A stretch of DNA of 40,462 nt, from NCBI GenBank assembly GCA_018660835.1, contig JABJJN010000088.1:1-40462 (forward strand), read 5' to 3'. Source of the DNA: Gemmatimonadota bacterium (GTDB lineage: Bacteria > Latescibacterota > UBA2968 > UBA8231). Every line of letters begins with the position of its first letter. Positions within the stretch are counted from its first letter, which is position 1. Shown here one piece after another: positions 33,170 through 40,462 of the stretch. A program made the position numbers and the translations under genes. The notes under the pieces were generated by a model. That model did no database searches. It was given only the letters and a program-made list of their open reading frames with translations, and had not been told where the DNA came from.

Positions 33170-36100
33170 ATGGCTAGTCGAATATCCATCGTGTTGGCAC
33201 TTGCCTTGAGTGTCAGCACTGGATCGGGGGCCGCCCCCGATGGCAAGGCTGACCGCCGAGCGGCGCGCTCCGCTGCACGGCACCAATTGGCGGGTGGAAG
33301 CCCCCCACCGACTCGTCTGACTCGCACAGCTCCTACAGTGCCGCACGCGCGGGCCATCCCGCGCGCCAAGATTGCTGGTACTCTCACGCCTTCAGGAACA
33401 GGAGTAGGGCAGGTGCTGGGGCGCCAGGGCCGGCAAGCTGACCAAGGGGTGCCTGCAGCGTGGCGTGTAAGATGGCGCAAGAACGGAACGCCCAGCTTCA
33501 TCCGCAGCAGACCACCCAGTGGCAAGTCTGTACCCCTTCCTTCAGATAAGAAACCTCGGCAGCGGGCAATAGACGCCCTGGGAAGGAACGGTCAGGTCTT
33601 TCGTCTTGCGAGTCCGGAACGCGAACTGGCTCATGTTGCCACCGTCGAGGACGACCTCGGGAACCATCATGTTGTCTTCCGTAGGGAGATCGACGGCATT
33701 CCTGTGTGGGGCGAGGGGGCGGTGGTGCATCTCGATGGGTCCGGATGGATGTACGCATTCAATGGGCTCTACCACGCGACCGTCGAGCCCGCGCCTGCTG
33801 CGCCGACAGTGGGCTCAGAGGATGCGGTGGAACGAGCGGAGGTTCACCTCCTAACACAGGGCACCTATGCTCAACCGCTGGGCCCAAGAGAGCAGCTACT
33901 TCTTGGTTACACGGGACCCACGACCCAGCTCTGCTACTGGGCCACCGACGAGTCGGGTACTTTGGTCCTGGCGTGGCACGTCGAGATTCGCCCCAACTTC
34001 CGGGACGACTACCACTACTTCATCGATGCCACTTCCGGCGAGGTACTAGACTGGCACAATGCCTCTGCCTCAGAGGGGCCGGTGACGGCGACAGGTCTGG
34101 ACCTGCATGGTGATGTCCGGACACTGAACGTATGGGACGCGGATGACGCTTATGTCATGCTTGATGGTTCCCGACCCTCCTTTGCGTCCTCTCAACCCGA
34201 TCCACTTTGGTCACCTGTTGGTGGGCTGCTGACCGTCAGCGCACGTGGCCAGGATCTGGACAAGGGCATCTCCCAGATATGGTCGGAGAACAACGTGTGG
34301 ACGGACCCGAGCGCCGTGTCAGCCCATTCAAACATGGGACAGGTCTTCGAGTATTTCCTGGACACCCACGGGCGCCTTGGTATCGACGGAGAAGGGGGAC
34401 GGATGATCTCTGTCGTCCACGTCACTGCAGATGGGCGTCCCATGGACAACGCATACTGGAATGGGATCGTCATCGCGTATGGAGACGGTGACGAGTCTTT
34501 CTCCCCGCTTGCGGGCGCACTGGACATTGCGGCGCATGAGTTCACCCATGGGATGATCCAGCACACCGTGAATCTCGAGTATAGGGGCCAGTCCGGGGCG
34601 CTGAACGAATCTTTCGCTGACGTGTTCGCTGCCATGGTAGATCGCGAGGACTGGCTGATCGGTGAAGATGCTGTCTTGGATGGGGTCTATCCATCTGGCG
34701 CACTGCGAGACATGTCGTCTCCTCACAACAATGGGGTCACATCCGATCACTACTGGCAGCCAGAACACATGGACGAGTACCTGGACCTGCCTGATTCCAT
34801 TGACAATGGTGGCGTGCACATAAACAGCGGGATCCCCAATCGTGCCTGCTACCTTCTAGCGCAAGCGATTGGGCGGCCGAAGACAGAACAGATCTACTAC
34901 AGGGTCCTAGACGCTCGGTATCTGAACAGCCGCTCGAACTTCGATGACATGCGGCTAGCAGCCGAGCAGTCCGCCAGAGACTTGTTTGGCGATAGGTCGG
35001 ACGAGCTGCTAGCGGTCGCTTCGGCCTTCGAGGCAGTGGGCGTCACCGGGGGCACTGTCTACAAGCCGCCAGCGCCCGTAGCGCCTAACGAGGGAGAGGA
35101 GTTGCTGGTGTTCGTCAATGCCGCTGAGGACGACTCGAGTCTCTATGTAGTGAGATCCGTCTGGGACTCAGATGATGACATCCGACAATTGACGCCAACC
35201 CAAGTCCTGCGGACAAGTGCGAGGCCGGTGGCAGTCTCATCGGATGGGTCCTACCTGCTTTTCGTAGATAGCGAGAGCAACCTGAGAGTGATCAACGCCG
35301 ACGGAACGGGCGAAGAGGTCATCGACGACTATGGTGACTGGTGGTCGATCTCCCTTTCCCCGGACGGTCGGCAACTAGCGTCTACGTCGAACACCGAGGA
35401 CGGGGCGATCTGGATTCTCGACTTGGTGAATGCGGACGGCTTCGAGGAGATCGCCCTCTATGAGCCGACGACGCAATCCGACGTCAGCACTCAAGCAGTG
35501 CTCTTTGCGGATGCTTTGGACTGGGATACAGAGGGCGAGTACCTGATATACGACGCCCTCAATGCCATTCCTCAGGCCGCGGGAGACGCCTTGACCTACT
35601 GGACGGTGAACCTCGTCCAGCCTGAGTCGAAGAGCATCCTCCCACTCTTCCCGCCATTTCCGGCGGGCTACCATCTGGGGAATCCTTCCTTCGGGAATAC
35701 GACGAGCCGCTATGTCGCCTTCGACTTCTACAGTGAGGAGTCCGGAAGCAACGAGATCTGGGTGTACGATCTCGTCTCAGGCGGCGGAGGACTGATCGCA
35801 TATACGAGCAACTTTAGCAACCCGGCGTTCTCACCCGATGACACGGAACTGGCGTACACCTATCAGGCAGACGACGGGTCCCACAATATTGCCCGGATCT
35901 CCCTGGACCTCGAACACCTGTCTGCCAACGGCGACCCATGGGGATTCGTAGGCGAAGCGAGCTCGGCAACATGGATGCATGTGCCGACGTCTTCTACGGT
36001 GTCGGCACCGATCGCGTCCTTCGACCTGTCCACGACCACGGGGGACGTGCCGCTTGTTGTGTCCTTCACGGATCGGTCCACCGGAGGAATCGAGCAGCAT

Positions 36101-37483
36101 GCCTGGGACTTCGGTGATGGGACAACCAGCGGCAGCCCAAACCCAACTCACACCTATCGCTCGCCGGGCACTTATACAGTGACACTGACCGTCACGAATT
36201 CGGGCGGCAGCAGTACGAAGTCAGCGACGATCACCGCCTCGGCACCGCCGGTTGCGTTGGACACGAGACTCCGCTCCAATGGGAGGTTTCCCTGGGAGGA
36301 TGGCCTGGGTGCCAATGTCTATGAGTTCGACACATGGCGGCTGCTGACCTGGGCAGACGATTCCTCTGGCGGAGGAACCGTCACCGGTGAGTACATCGGG
36401 GAGTGGTCCAACGAAGGGCTCGTGCCGGTAGTGGTGTCGTATCATGTCCGCTTCTTCGGAGAATCGCAGCAGGAGATAGGCCGCTACGTCGATGAAGCGT
36501 CGACCTTTACGTTGCAGCCGGGAGAGACGAGGCAGATCACCACCAGGTTCAGCGTGCCACTGGCGAGCGTGGAAGAGGCAAACAGCATCGCCTCCATGGC
36601 TGTATTTGCGGGTTTCACAGAGGGGGTCTCCACAGCTCGACTCCTGGTCCGGGCAATCATCTCCGGTCGAGAGTACGTGTCATCGACGGAGGTCTCCGTC
36701 AATCGCCGGGTCAACTTCCAGGTGCTGCGCTACACCCGACCGAATCTCAGCGATACAACGGAAGTATTCGGCTTCACGATGACGATTCCGCCATCTCTTG
36801 GCTCCGCCACGGGTGCCACCGGGTTTCGCGTGGGAACCGTCGCCGGCGTTGTCGAAACTGTCACCATCGAATACGAGGGGCTGAGGGGTGAGTTCGCTTT
36901 CACGACCGTCCCCGCAAAGGTCATCGACCACATTGTGATTGAACCGTCTGAAGTCACTCTTGCTCCTGGCGAGAGGGTGGATTTCCGTGCAATCGCCGTG
37001 GATCGATACGGCAACTCCTATCCGGCAAAGGGGACCGTTCTGTGGGCCGTGTTGCCATCGGAGATGGGGTCCGTCGTGGAACGGAGCGGCAGGTTCACAG
37101 CGGGAGACTGGTCTGGCGAAGGGTATGTGGTAGCGTTCGCCGTCCACGGTCTGGAATTCGGAAACACCGAAACGTCCGTTCAGGGCTCAGGAAAGGTGAC
37201 GATCAGTACGCCTCTCCCTACGGAGTTTGCCCTGCATCAAAACCACCCCAATCCCTTCAACCCGGGGACGCAGATCCGCTTCGATACTCCCCGCGAGTCT
37301 ATGGTCCGTCTGGATATCTACAACATGGCTGGACAGTGGATCACGCGGCTGGTGGAGGAAGCCCTTGATGCTGGCCAGCACACCGTGATGTGGTCTCCGG
37401 CAGGGCTGCCCTCAGGAGTCTATATCTACCGGCTCCATGCAGACGAATACGTCGAGATCCAGAAGATGTTGCTGGTCAGGTAG
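33170..37483 (+). CDS. Secreted thermolysin-like (M4) metalloprotease, mosaic, with C-terminal sorting domain
   Basis: A 1437-residue exported protease. The order is: signal peptide (ISIVLALALSVSTGSGAA); a propeptide with FTP/PepSY-like sequence (about residues 120-300); the M4 catalytic domain with zinc motif HEFTH at 456-460 and the third ligand Glu480 in NESFAD, the thermolysin spacing of 24; TolB-like propeller blades (about 640-940, for example WSISLSPDGRQLAST and FSPDDTELAY); a PKD domain (about 950-1020, WDFGDGTTSG and HTYRSPGTYTVTLTV); two further beta domains, one Big-like (EVTLAPGERVDFRAIAVDRY); and the C-terminal module HPNPFNPGTQIRF to SGVYIYRL. The start follows GGAGGG at good spacing; an upstream frame to 33098 is not conserved. 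It probably degrades extracellular protein for nutrition. Confidence 0.9.
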   Translation: MASRISIVLALALSVSTGSGAAPDGKADRRAARSAARHQLAGGSPPPTRLTRTAPTVPHARAIPRAKIAGTLTPSGTGVGQVLGRQGRQADQGVPAAWRVRWRKNGTPSFIRSRPPSGKSVPLPSDKKPRQRAIDALGRNGQVFRLASPERELAHVATVEDDLGNHHVVFRREIDGIPVWGEGAVVHLDGSGWMYAFNGLYHATVEPAPAAPTVGSEDAVERAEVHLLTQGTYAQPLGPREQLLLGYTGPTTQLCYWATDESGTLVLAWHVEIRPNFRDDYHYFIDATSGEVLDWHNASASEGPVTATGLDLHGDVRTLNVWDADDAYVMLDGSRPSFASSQPDPLWSPVGGLLTVSARGQDLDKGISQIWSENNVWTDPSAVSAHSNMGQVFEYFLDTHGRLGIDGEGGRMISVVHVTADGRPMDNAYWNGIVIAYGDGDESFSPLAGALDIAAHEFTHGMIQHTVNLEYRGQSGALNESFADVFAAMVDREDWLIGEDAVLDGVYPSGALRDMSSPHNNGVTSDHYWQPEHMDEYLDLPDSIDNGGVHINSGIPNRACYLLAQAIGRPKTEQIYYRVLDARYLNSRSNFDDMRLAAEQSARDLFGDRSDELLAVASAFEAVGVTGGTVYKPPAPVAPNEGEELLVFVNAAEDDSSLYVVRSVWDSDDDIRQLTPTQVLRTSARPVAVSSDGSYLLFVDSESNLRVINADGTGEEVIDDYGDWWSISLSPDGRQLASTSNTEDGAIWILDLVNADGFEEIALYEPTTQSDVSTQAVLFADALDWDTEGEYLIYDALNAIPQAAGDALTYWTVNLVQPESKSILPLFPPFPAGYHLGNPSFGNTTSRYVAFDFYSEESGSNEIWVYDLVSGGGGLIAYTSNFSNPAFSPDDTELAYTYQADDGSHNIARISLDLEHLSANGDPWGFVGEASSATWMHVPTSSTVSAPIASFDLSTTTGDVPLVVSFTDRSTGGIEQHAWDFGDGTTSGSPNPTHTYRSPGTYTVTLTVTNSGGSSTKSATITASAPPVALDTRLRSNGRFPWEDGLGANVYEFDTWRLLTWADDSSGGGTVTGEYIGEWSNEGLVPVVVSYHVRFFGESQQEIGRYVDEASTFTLQPGETRQITTRFSVPLASVEEANSIASMAVFAGFTEGVSTARLLVRAIISGREYVSSTEVSVNRRVNFQVLRYTRPNLSDTTEVFGFTMTIPPSLGSATGATGFRVGTVAGVVETVTIEYEGLRGEFAFTTVPAKVIDHIVIEPSEVTLAPGERVDFRAIAVDRYGNSYPAKGTVLWAVLPSEMGSVVERSGRFTAGDWSGEGYVVAFAVHGLEFGNTETSVQGSGKVTISTPLPTEFALHQNHPNPFNPGTQIRFDTPRESMVRLDIYNMAGQWITRLVEEALDAGQHTVMWSPAGLPSGVYIYRLHADEYVEIQKMLLVR

Positions 37484-37674
37484 TGACGCCTAAACCACCA
37501 AGCATAGATTCCTACAACAACTATTAGGTATACAACTACGCCCCACCAGCTGTGATGAGCTACGCTATGTTCGATGGCACAATGTCGAGGCCGAGATGCG
37601 AAGGGGAAGCCTGCCCTCAAGGAACGTGAAGAGTCAGCCGTTGTCGGACTAAGACAACGACGGCACACCAGCAA
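37426..37674 (-). CDS. Doubtful small membrane-protein frame
   Basis: An 82-residue minus-strand frame overlapping the 3' end of the protease gene. It contains one strongly hydrophobic run bounded by tryptophans (WWGVVVYLIVVVGIYAWW) and followed by RRH, which looks like a genuine membrane segment. The N-terminal 40 residues do not look protein-like and no ribosome-binding site is evident. The gap 37484-37688 otherwise shows only a weak hairpin (CGTTGTC/GACAACG, 37639-37659). Confidence 0.2.
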   Translation of the reverse strand: MLVCRRCLSPTTADSSRSLRAGFPFASRPRHCAIEHSVAHHSWWGVVVYLIVVVGIYAWWFRRHYLTSNIFWISTYSSAWSR

Positions 37675-37688
37675 CGGTGAAGTTCTCC

Positions 37689-40046
37689 TCAGGTCGAGGG
37701 CACCAAACTCAGCGAGCCTGCAAGATTCGCCTCCACGTCAGTACGATCCATCAGCAGCGGATGGTATTCATCTCGCACCCACAACTCGGACTGCCTGCGG
37801 TAGTTGGGGCTGGCCACATGACCCGACTGGCCACCGGCAGCGGTTGCCATGGCACGGCCCGGGTTGGCCAGGTCGACGACGAGTCGATAGGTCGACAGGC
37901 CCGTCACAACAAAGGGTCTGGCCGTACTGACACCGGCGGCACGCACGGTGCCGGTGCCGCCCGAGGTCTCGAAAGGGCCGATGTCGAGCAGCTTTGCCAA
38001 CGCTGGCTGCATGTCGGTGACCGGATGCTGAAATAGCACGGTGTGCAGCCGGCCCCAGCGCCACTGCGAGCGTCGCGAGCCCACGTGCTCGCGCAACCAG
38101 GACCGCGTGTCACCCAATGCGGCAAGGACCTGCTGCTGTGGATCGGTGCCGGCAGGGCACCAGTCGGAGTCATCACCGAGCAGGATGCTCGCAGCCACGG
38201 CGCCGGCTTTACCGGCAACAAGGCGAGCGGCACGCGGTGGAAAGCGCATCAGGGCGACGCGCAACAGCCACTGCTCCCAGAAGACGGTGAACACCGTCGG
38301 GGCAGACGTGTCCATGGTAAAGGCACCGTCCCAATCCTGCAGGATTTCACCGAGGGCCCGGATGGAGCGGTTCGGGCCGGACAGGGCGATGTGCGCGATC
38401 ATCGGTGCCAGCACCTGGGCCCGGCCGAGCACGACATCCGCGTGCATGACACCGACGCTGTCGATGTCGTGCAGCTGGCGGGTTTCGATGCGGGCGCGGA
38501 TCTGGCGGGCGCGGTAGCCATCAGCCCAGTTGCCGGAACGCATGTAGGGGTCGTCCCGGGCCCAGGGAGGATTGTTGGCCGACGCCAGCCAGTCGCGCGC
38601 CGGGTCGATGGCATGAGGCATGTCGTCGAAGGCAACCATGCTGTCCCAGTGGTCGAGGGGTTCGTTGGCGTGCTTGAAGCCATACGTCGCCCGCTGCCGC
38701 CTGGGCACGCGACCGACGGCATGATAGCCGACACGGCCGTTGCGCCCACCGACCGTGTCGGCGAACAGGAAATTCAGGATCGGGAAAGGCCACTGACGCA
38801 GGGCGTCGACGACGTCGTCTACCGAGCGCGATTTCATCAGCGCCAGCATCGACTCAAAGCCTGTGGTGGCCTCGGCGCCGACCCACCGCAGCGACAGGAT
38901 TGGCGGCTCGTCGTCGTCGACAGGAGTGACGAATTCGGTGACCACGGGGCCCCGCGCGGTCCGTCGAATGTCGAGGATGTCGTTGGCCGCACCACGCACT
39001 GGGATGGTCTCGGTGGTGGTGTTGAAGTCGGACGAGGCCGTCTCGATGTACAGATCCCTGGCCGAGGCCGTGTGGTTGGTCACGCCCCAAGCTGTGAACC
39101 GCGTGGCCCCCATGTAGATACCGGGCGTACCGAGGAAGAAGGCGCCGATTGCGTCGATAGCCGGGCCATCTGTACCCGAGGTTGTGATCTGCGCCTGGTA
39201 CCACTGCCTGGACAGGTCGATGCCATTATGCGGATCTGTTGCCAGGATCGGTTTGCCACTGCGGCTTCTGCTGCCACCGACGACCCAGTTGTTGCTGCCT
39301 TCACCGGTGTCGAAGCCACCCACGCCGGCAGGTTGTGTCGAGGGCACGATGGTCTCCTCTCCGGCTTCGACGGCAAGGAACACGTCGATCAGATCCGGCG
39401 GCAAGTGGCGTTTGACGGCCTCGCGCTGGGCGAGCACATCGAGACGCCCCGTGAGCATCCACCAGCGCCACTTCCAGATGGCAATGGAATCTTCGGGCGT
39501 CCACGGCGTGGGGCGGTAATCGAGCAGCTCAAACTCCAGCGGCAGGTTGCACCGGCTTTCATCCATCACGGCGTTGATGCCGCTCGCCATCGCTTGAAGG
39601 ACCTGGCGCACCTGTTGAGGCATGGCGGCCGCTGCGGCCTTGGCGGACATGGTCAGGCCGATGGTGCGGTGCAGCCGATCCTGTCGCAGGTAAGCTGGCC
39701 CGAGGATCTCGGCGAGCTGGCCATGGGCAAGGCGCCGCATGTGATCCAGCTGCCACAGGCGATCCTGCGCCATGGCGTAGCCCAGCGCACAGTAGGCGTC
39801 TGCCAGACTGGTCGCTTCGACATGCGCGACACCCCAGTGGTCACGGCGGATGTGGGCGGGCGCCGTGACGGGGGCAGCAACCGAACCGTCCATGGTCGGC
39901 AGCTTGCTGCGCAGGTAGCGCTGTTTGAGCCTGAGAAGTGAACGATGCGATAGGCCGAGTTCAGCGGCGGCCCCGGCAGCATCGGTCTCGCCTCGAAGCA
40001 GGCGCAGCACGACGGACCGCTGTTGGGGTGGCAATGGGCGCGACAT
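37689..40046 (-). CDS. Penicillin acylase-family (S45) hydrolase with N-terminal helix-turn-helix
   Basis: A 785-residue Ntn-hydrolase of the penicillin/acyl-homoserine-lactone acylase family. The alpha-chain signature is HIRRDHWGVAHVEA (65-78) and ALGYAMAQDRLWQLDHMRR. The autoprocessing point with the nucleophile Ser251 is in GEGSNNWVVGG, and the beta-chain follows (TGTPGIYMGATRFTAWGVTN-like region and later conserved Asn). Normal members begin with a signal peptide and act in the periplasm. Here residues 5-45 form a helix-turn-helix (AAGAAAELGLSHRSLLRLKQ) and no signal peptide exists, so a cytoplasmic protein is predicted. The fusion is in one continuous frame. The family cleaves amides such as acyl-homoserine lactones, beta-lactams or N-acyl amino acids; the substrate here is unknown. 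It begins ten bases after the epimerase gene upstream. Confidence 0.85.
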   Translation of the reverse strand: MSRPLPPQQRSVVLRLLRGETDAAGAAAELGLSHRSLLRLKQRYLRSKLPTMDGSVAAPVTAPAHIRRDHWGVAHVEATSLADAYCALGYAMAQDRLWQLDHMRRLAHGQLAEILGPAYLRQDRLHRTIGLTMSAKAAAAAMPQQVRQVLQAMASGINAVMDESRCNLPLEFELLDYRPTPWTPEDSIAIWKWRWWMLTGRLDVLAQREAVKRHLPPDLIDVFLAVEAGEETIVPSTQPAGVGGFDTGEGSNNWVVGGSRSRSGKPILATDPHNGIDLSRQWYQAQITTSGTDGPAIDAIGAFFLGTPGIYMGATRFTAWGVTNHTASARDLYIETASSDFNTTTETIPVRGAANDILDIRRTARGPVVTEFVTPVDDDEPPILSLRWVGAEATTGFESMLALMKSRSVDDVVDALRQWPFPILNFLFADTVGGRNGRVGYHAVGRVPRRQRATYGFKHANEPLDHWDSMVAFDDMPHAIDPARDWLASANNPPWARDDPYMRSGNWADGYRARQIRARIETRQLHDIDSVGVMHADVVLGRAQVLAPMIAHIALSGPNRSIRALGEILQDWDGAFTMDTSAPTVFTVFWEQWLLRVALMRFPPRAARLVAGKAGAVAASILLGDDSDWCPAGTDPQQQVLAALGDTRSWLREHVGSRRSQWRWGRLHTVLFQHPVTDMQPALAKLLDIGPFETSGGTGTVRAAGVSTARPFVVTGLSTYRLVVDLANPGRAMATAAGGQSGHVASPNYRRQSELWVRDEYHPLLMDRTDVEANLAGSLSLVPST

Positions 40047-40055
40047 GCCGGTCAG

Positions 40056-40462
40056 CTACTTACGTTCTTCACGCCAGGTATAGCGTGGTTCGTAACCCAG
40101 CTGCTCCTGCGCCTTCGCGATCCCATAGGCCGGTTCAGTCCCCTTGAGCGAAGCTGCAAGCTCACCAAGTTCAGGCACAAACTTCGGAATCACCTCACAA
40201 AGCGGCGCGACGGTGTGCGAATCGGCAGCCCCGATGTTGTAGGTGTGATTCCCGGGGCCAATCGCATCCGACCGCTCGATCGCAAGTCGGGCAGCCTGAG
40301 CGACGTCCCGCGCATCTACATAGGACCACAGTCCGAACGACGCGTCCTCGTTGTCTCGCGGTCCAATCCCCTGATACTCGTCTTCGCCAATGACGCGTGC
40401 GATACGGAGCGAAGCGACTTGAAGATTGTGTTCGCTGGCGCCGAGTGTGAAGACGTCCTCAC
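40056..40462 (-). CDS. NAD-dependent epimerase/dehydratase C-terminal part (partial)
   Basis: The minus strand is open from the window edge to a TAG at 40056-40058, giving 134 residues with no start inside the window. VASLRIARVIGEDEYQGIGP, LWSYVDARDVAQAARLAIER and HTYNIGAADSHTV are typical of the second half of extended short-chain dehydrogenases. EQLGYEPRYTWREE is the usual ending. The dinucleotide-binding and catalytic Y-x-x-x-K regions lie beyond the window. The substrate is probably a nucleotide sugar or similar, but cannot be assigned. It is co-directional with the acylase gene ten bases downstream, so the two may form an operon. Confidence 0.85.
   Translation of the reverse strand, partial: EDVFTLGASEHNLQVASLRIARVIGEDEYQGIGPRDNEDASFGLWSYVDARDVAQAARLAIERSDAIGPGNHTYNIGAADSHTVAPLCEVIPKFVPELGELAASLKGTEPAYGIAKAQEQLGYEPRYTWREERK

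Noticed and set aside
38043..39941. 632-residue plus-strand open frame
   Set aside because: It is antisense to the clearly conserved penicillin acylase gene; its sequence is Gly/Arg-rich with no family features.
1..40462. tRNA, rRNA, CRISPR arrays, insertion sequences, phage genes
   Set aside because: Looked for on both strands by eye; no cloverleaf, spaced repeat array, transposase or integrase was recognised.

Overview
The window looks like a chromosomal piece of a Gram-negative, probably uncultured bacterium. The evidence is outer-membrane proteins (a TonB receptor, a porin and two further predicted barrels), Tat- and lipoprotein-exported proteins, sigma-54 regulation, and proteins that end in an FlgD-like C-terminal sorting module (1-138 and the end of the protease at 33170-37483). 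Such C-termini, together with PhyH dioxygenases, Planctomycetes-like GH32-type propellers and a short alanyl-tRNA synthetase, suggest a Latescibacterota-like or other FCB-superphylum lineage. That placement is inference only. No rRNA, tRNA, CRISPR array or insertion sequence was recognised.

Region 1 (1-2316) holds the tail of a secreted protein, a stand-alone Clp N-domain protein and a PcfJ-domain protein. Region 2 (2609-14417) is the best-defined system: a respiratory arsenate reductase locus. A PhnD/AioX-like lipoprotein, a membrane histidine kinase and an NtrC-type regulator form a three-component sensor. Just downstream lie two identical-arm inverted repeats, three helical turns apart, then a sigma-54 promoter, then arrC (NrfD-type anchor), arrA (Tat-exported molybdenum subunit), arrB (four-cluster ferredoxin), arrD (TorD-type chaperone), an outer-membrane porin, and the molybdenum-cofactor genes moaA and moaD. 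The expected circuit is: periplasmic arsenic ligand, then kinase, then regulator, then sigma-54 transcription of the reductase, its chaperone, its cofactor genes and a pore for the oxyanion.

Region 3 (14418-18500) holds a GH32-like propeller protein, an Ldh2-type dehydrogenase and two decayed minus-strand genes. Region 4 (18573-26671) is a second, unfamiliar regulated envelope module: a sigma-54 promoter and TonB-dependent receptor, a tight four-gene run (kinase, NtrC-type regulator, exported coiled-coil protein, outer-membrane barrel), then a consensus-perfect sigma-54 promoter in front of another barrel protein. I infer that the local regulator drives both flanking promoters. Its substrate is unknown.

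Region 5 (26672-28825) carries a short-form alaS lacking the C-terminal domain. Its leader holds a 44-codon reading frame with ten Ala codons in a 14-codon stretch, followed by an intrinsic terminator and a segment able to pair with the terminator's 5' arm. This looks like Ala-dependent transcription attenuation. Region 6 (28955-40462) is mixed: an isochorismatase-like hydrolase, a PhyH dioxygenase, an HU-like protein, a decayed methyltransferase, a TolB-like propeller, a large mosaic M4 protease, a penicillin acylase-family protein with an N-terminal helix-turn-helix in place of a signal peptide, and the 3' part of an NAD-dependent epimerase.
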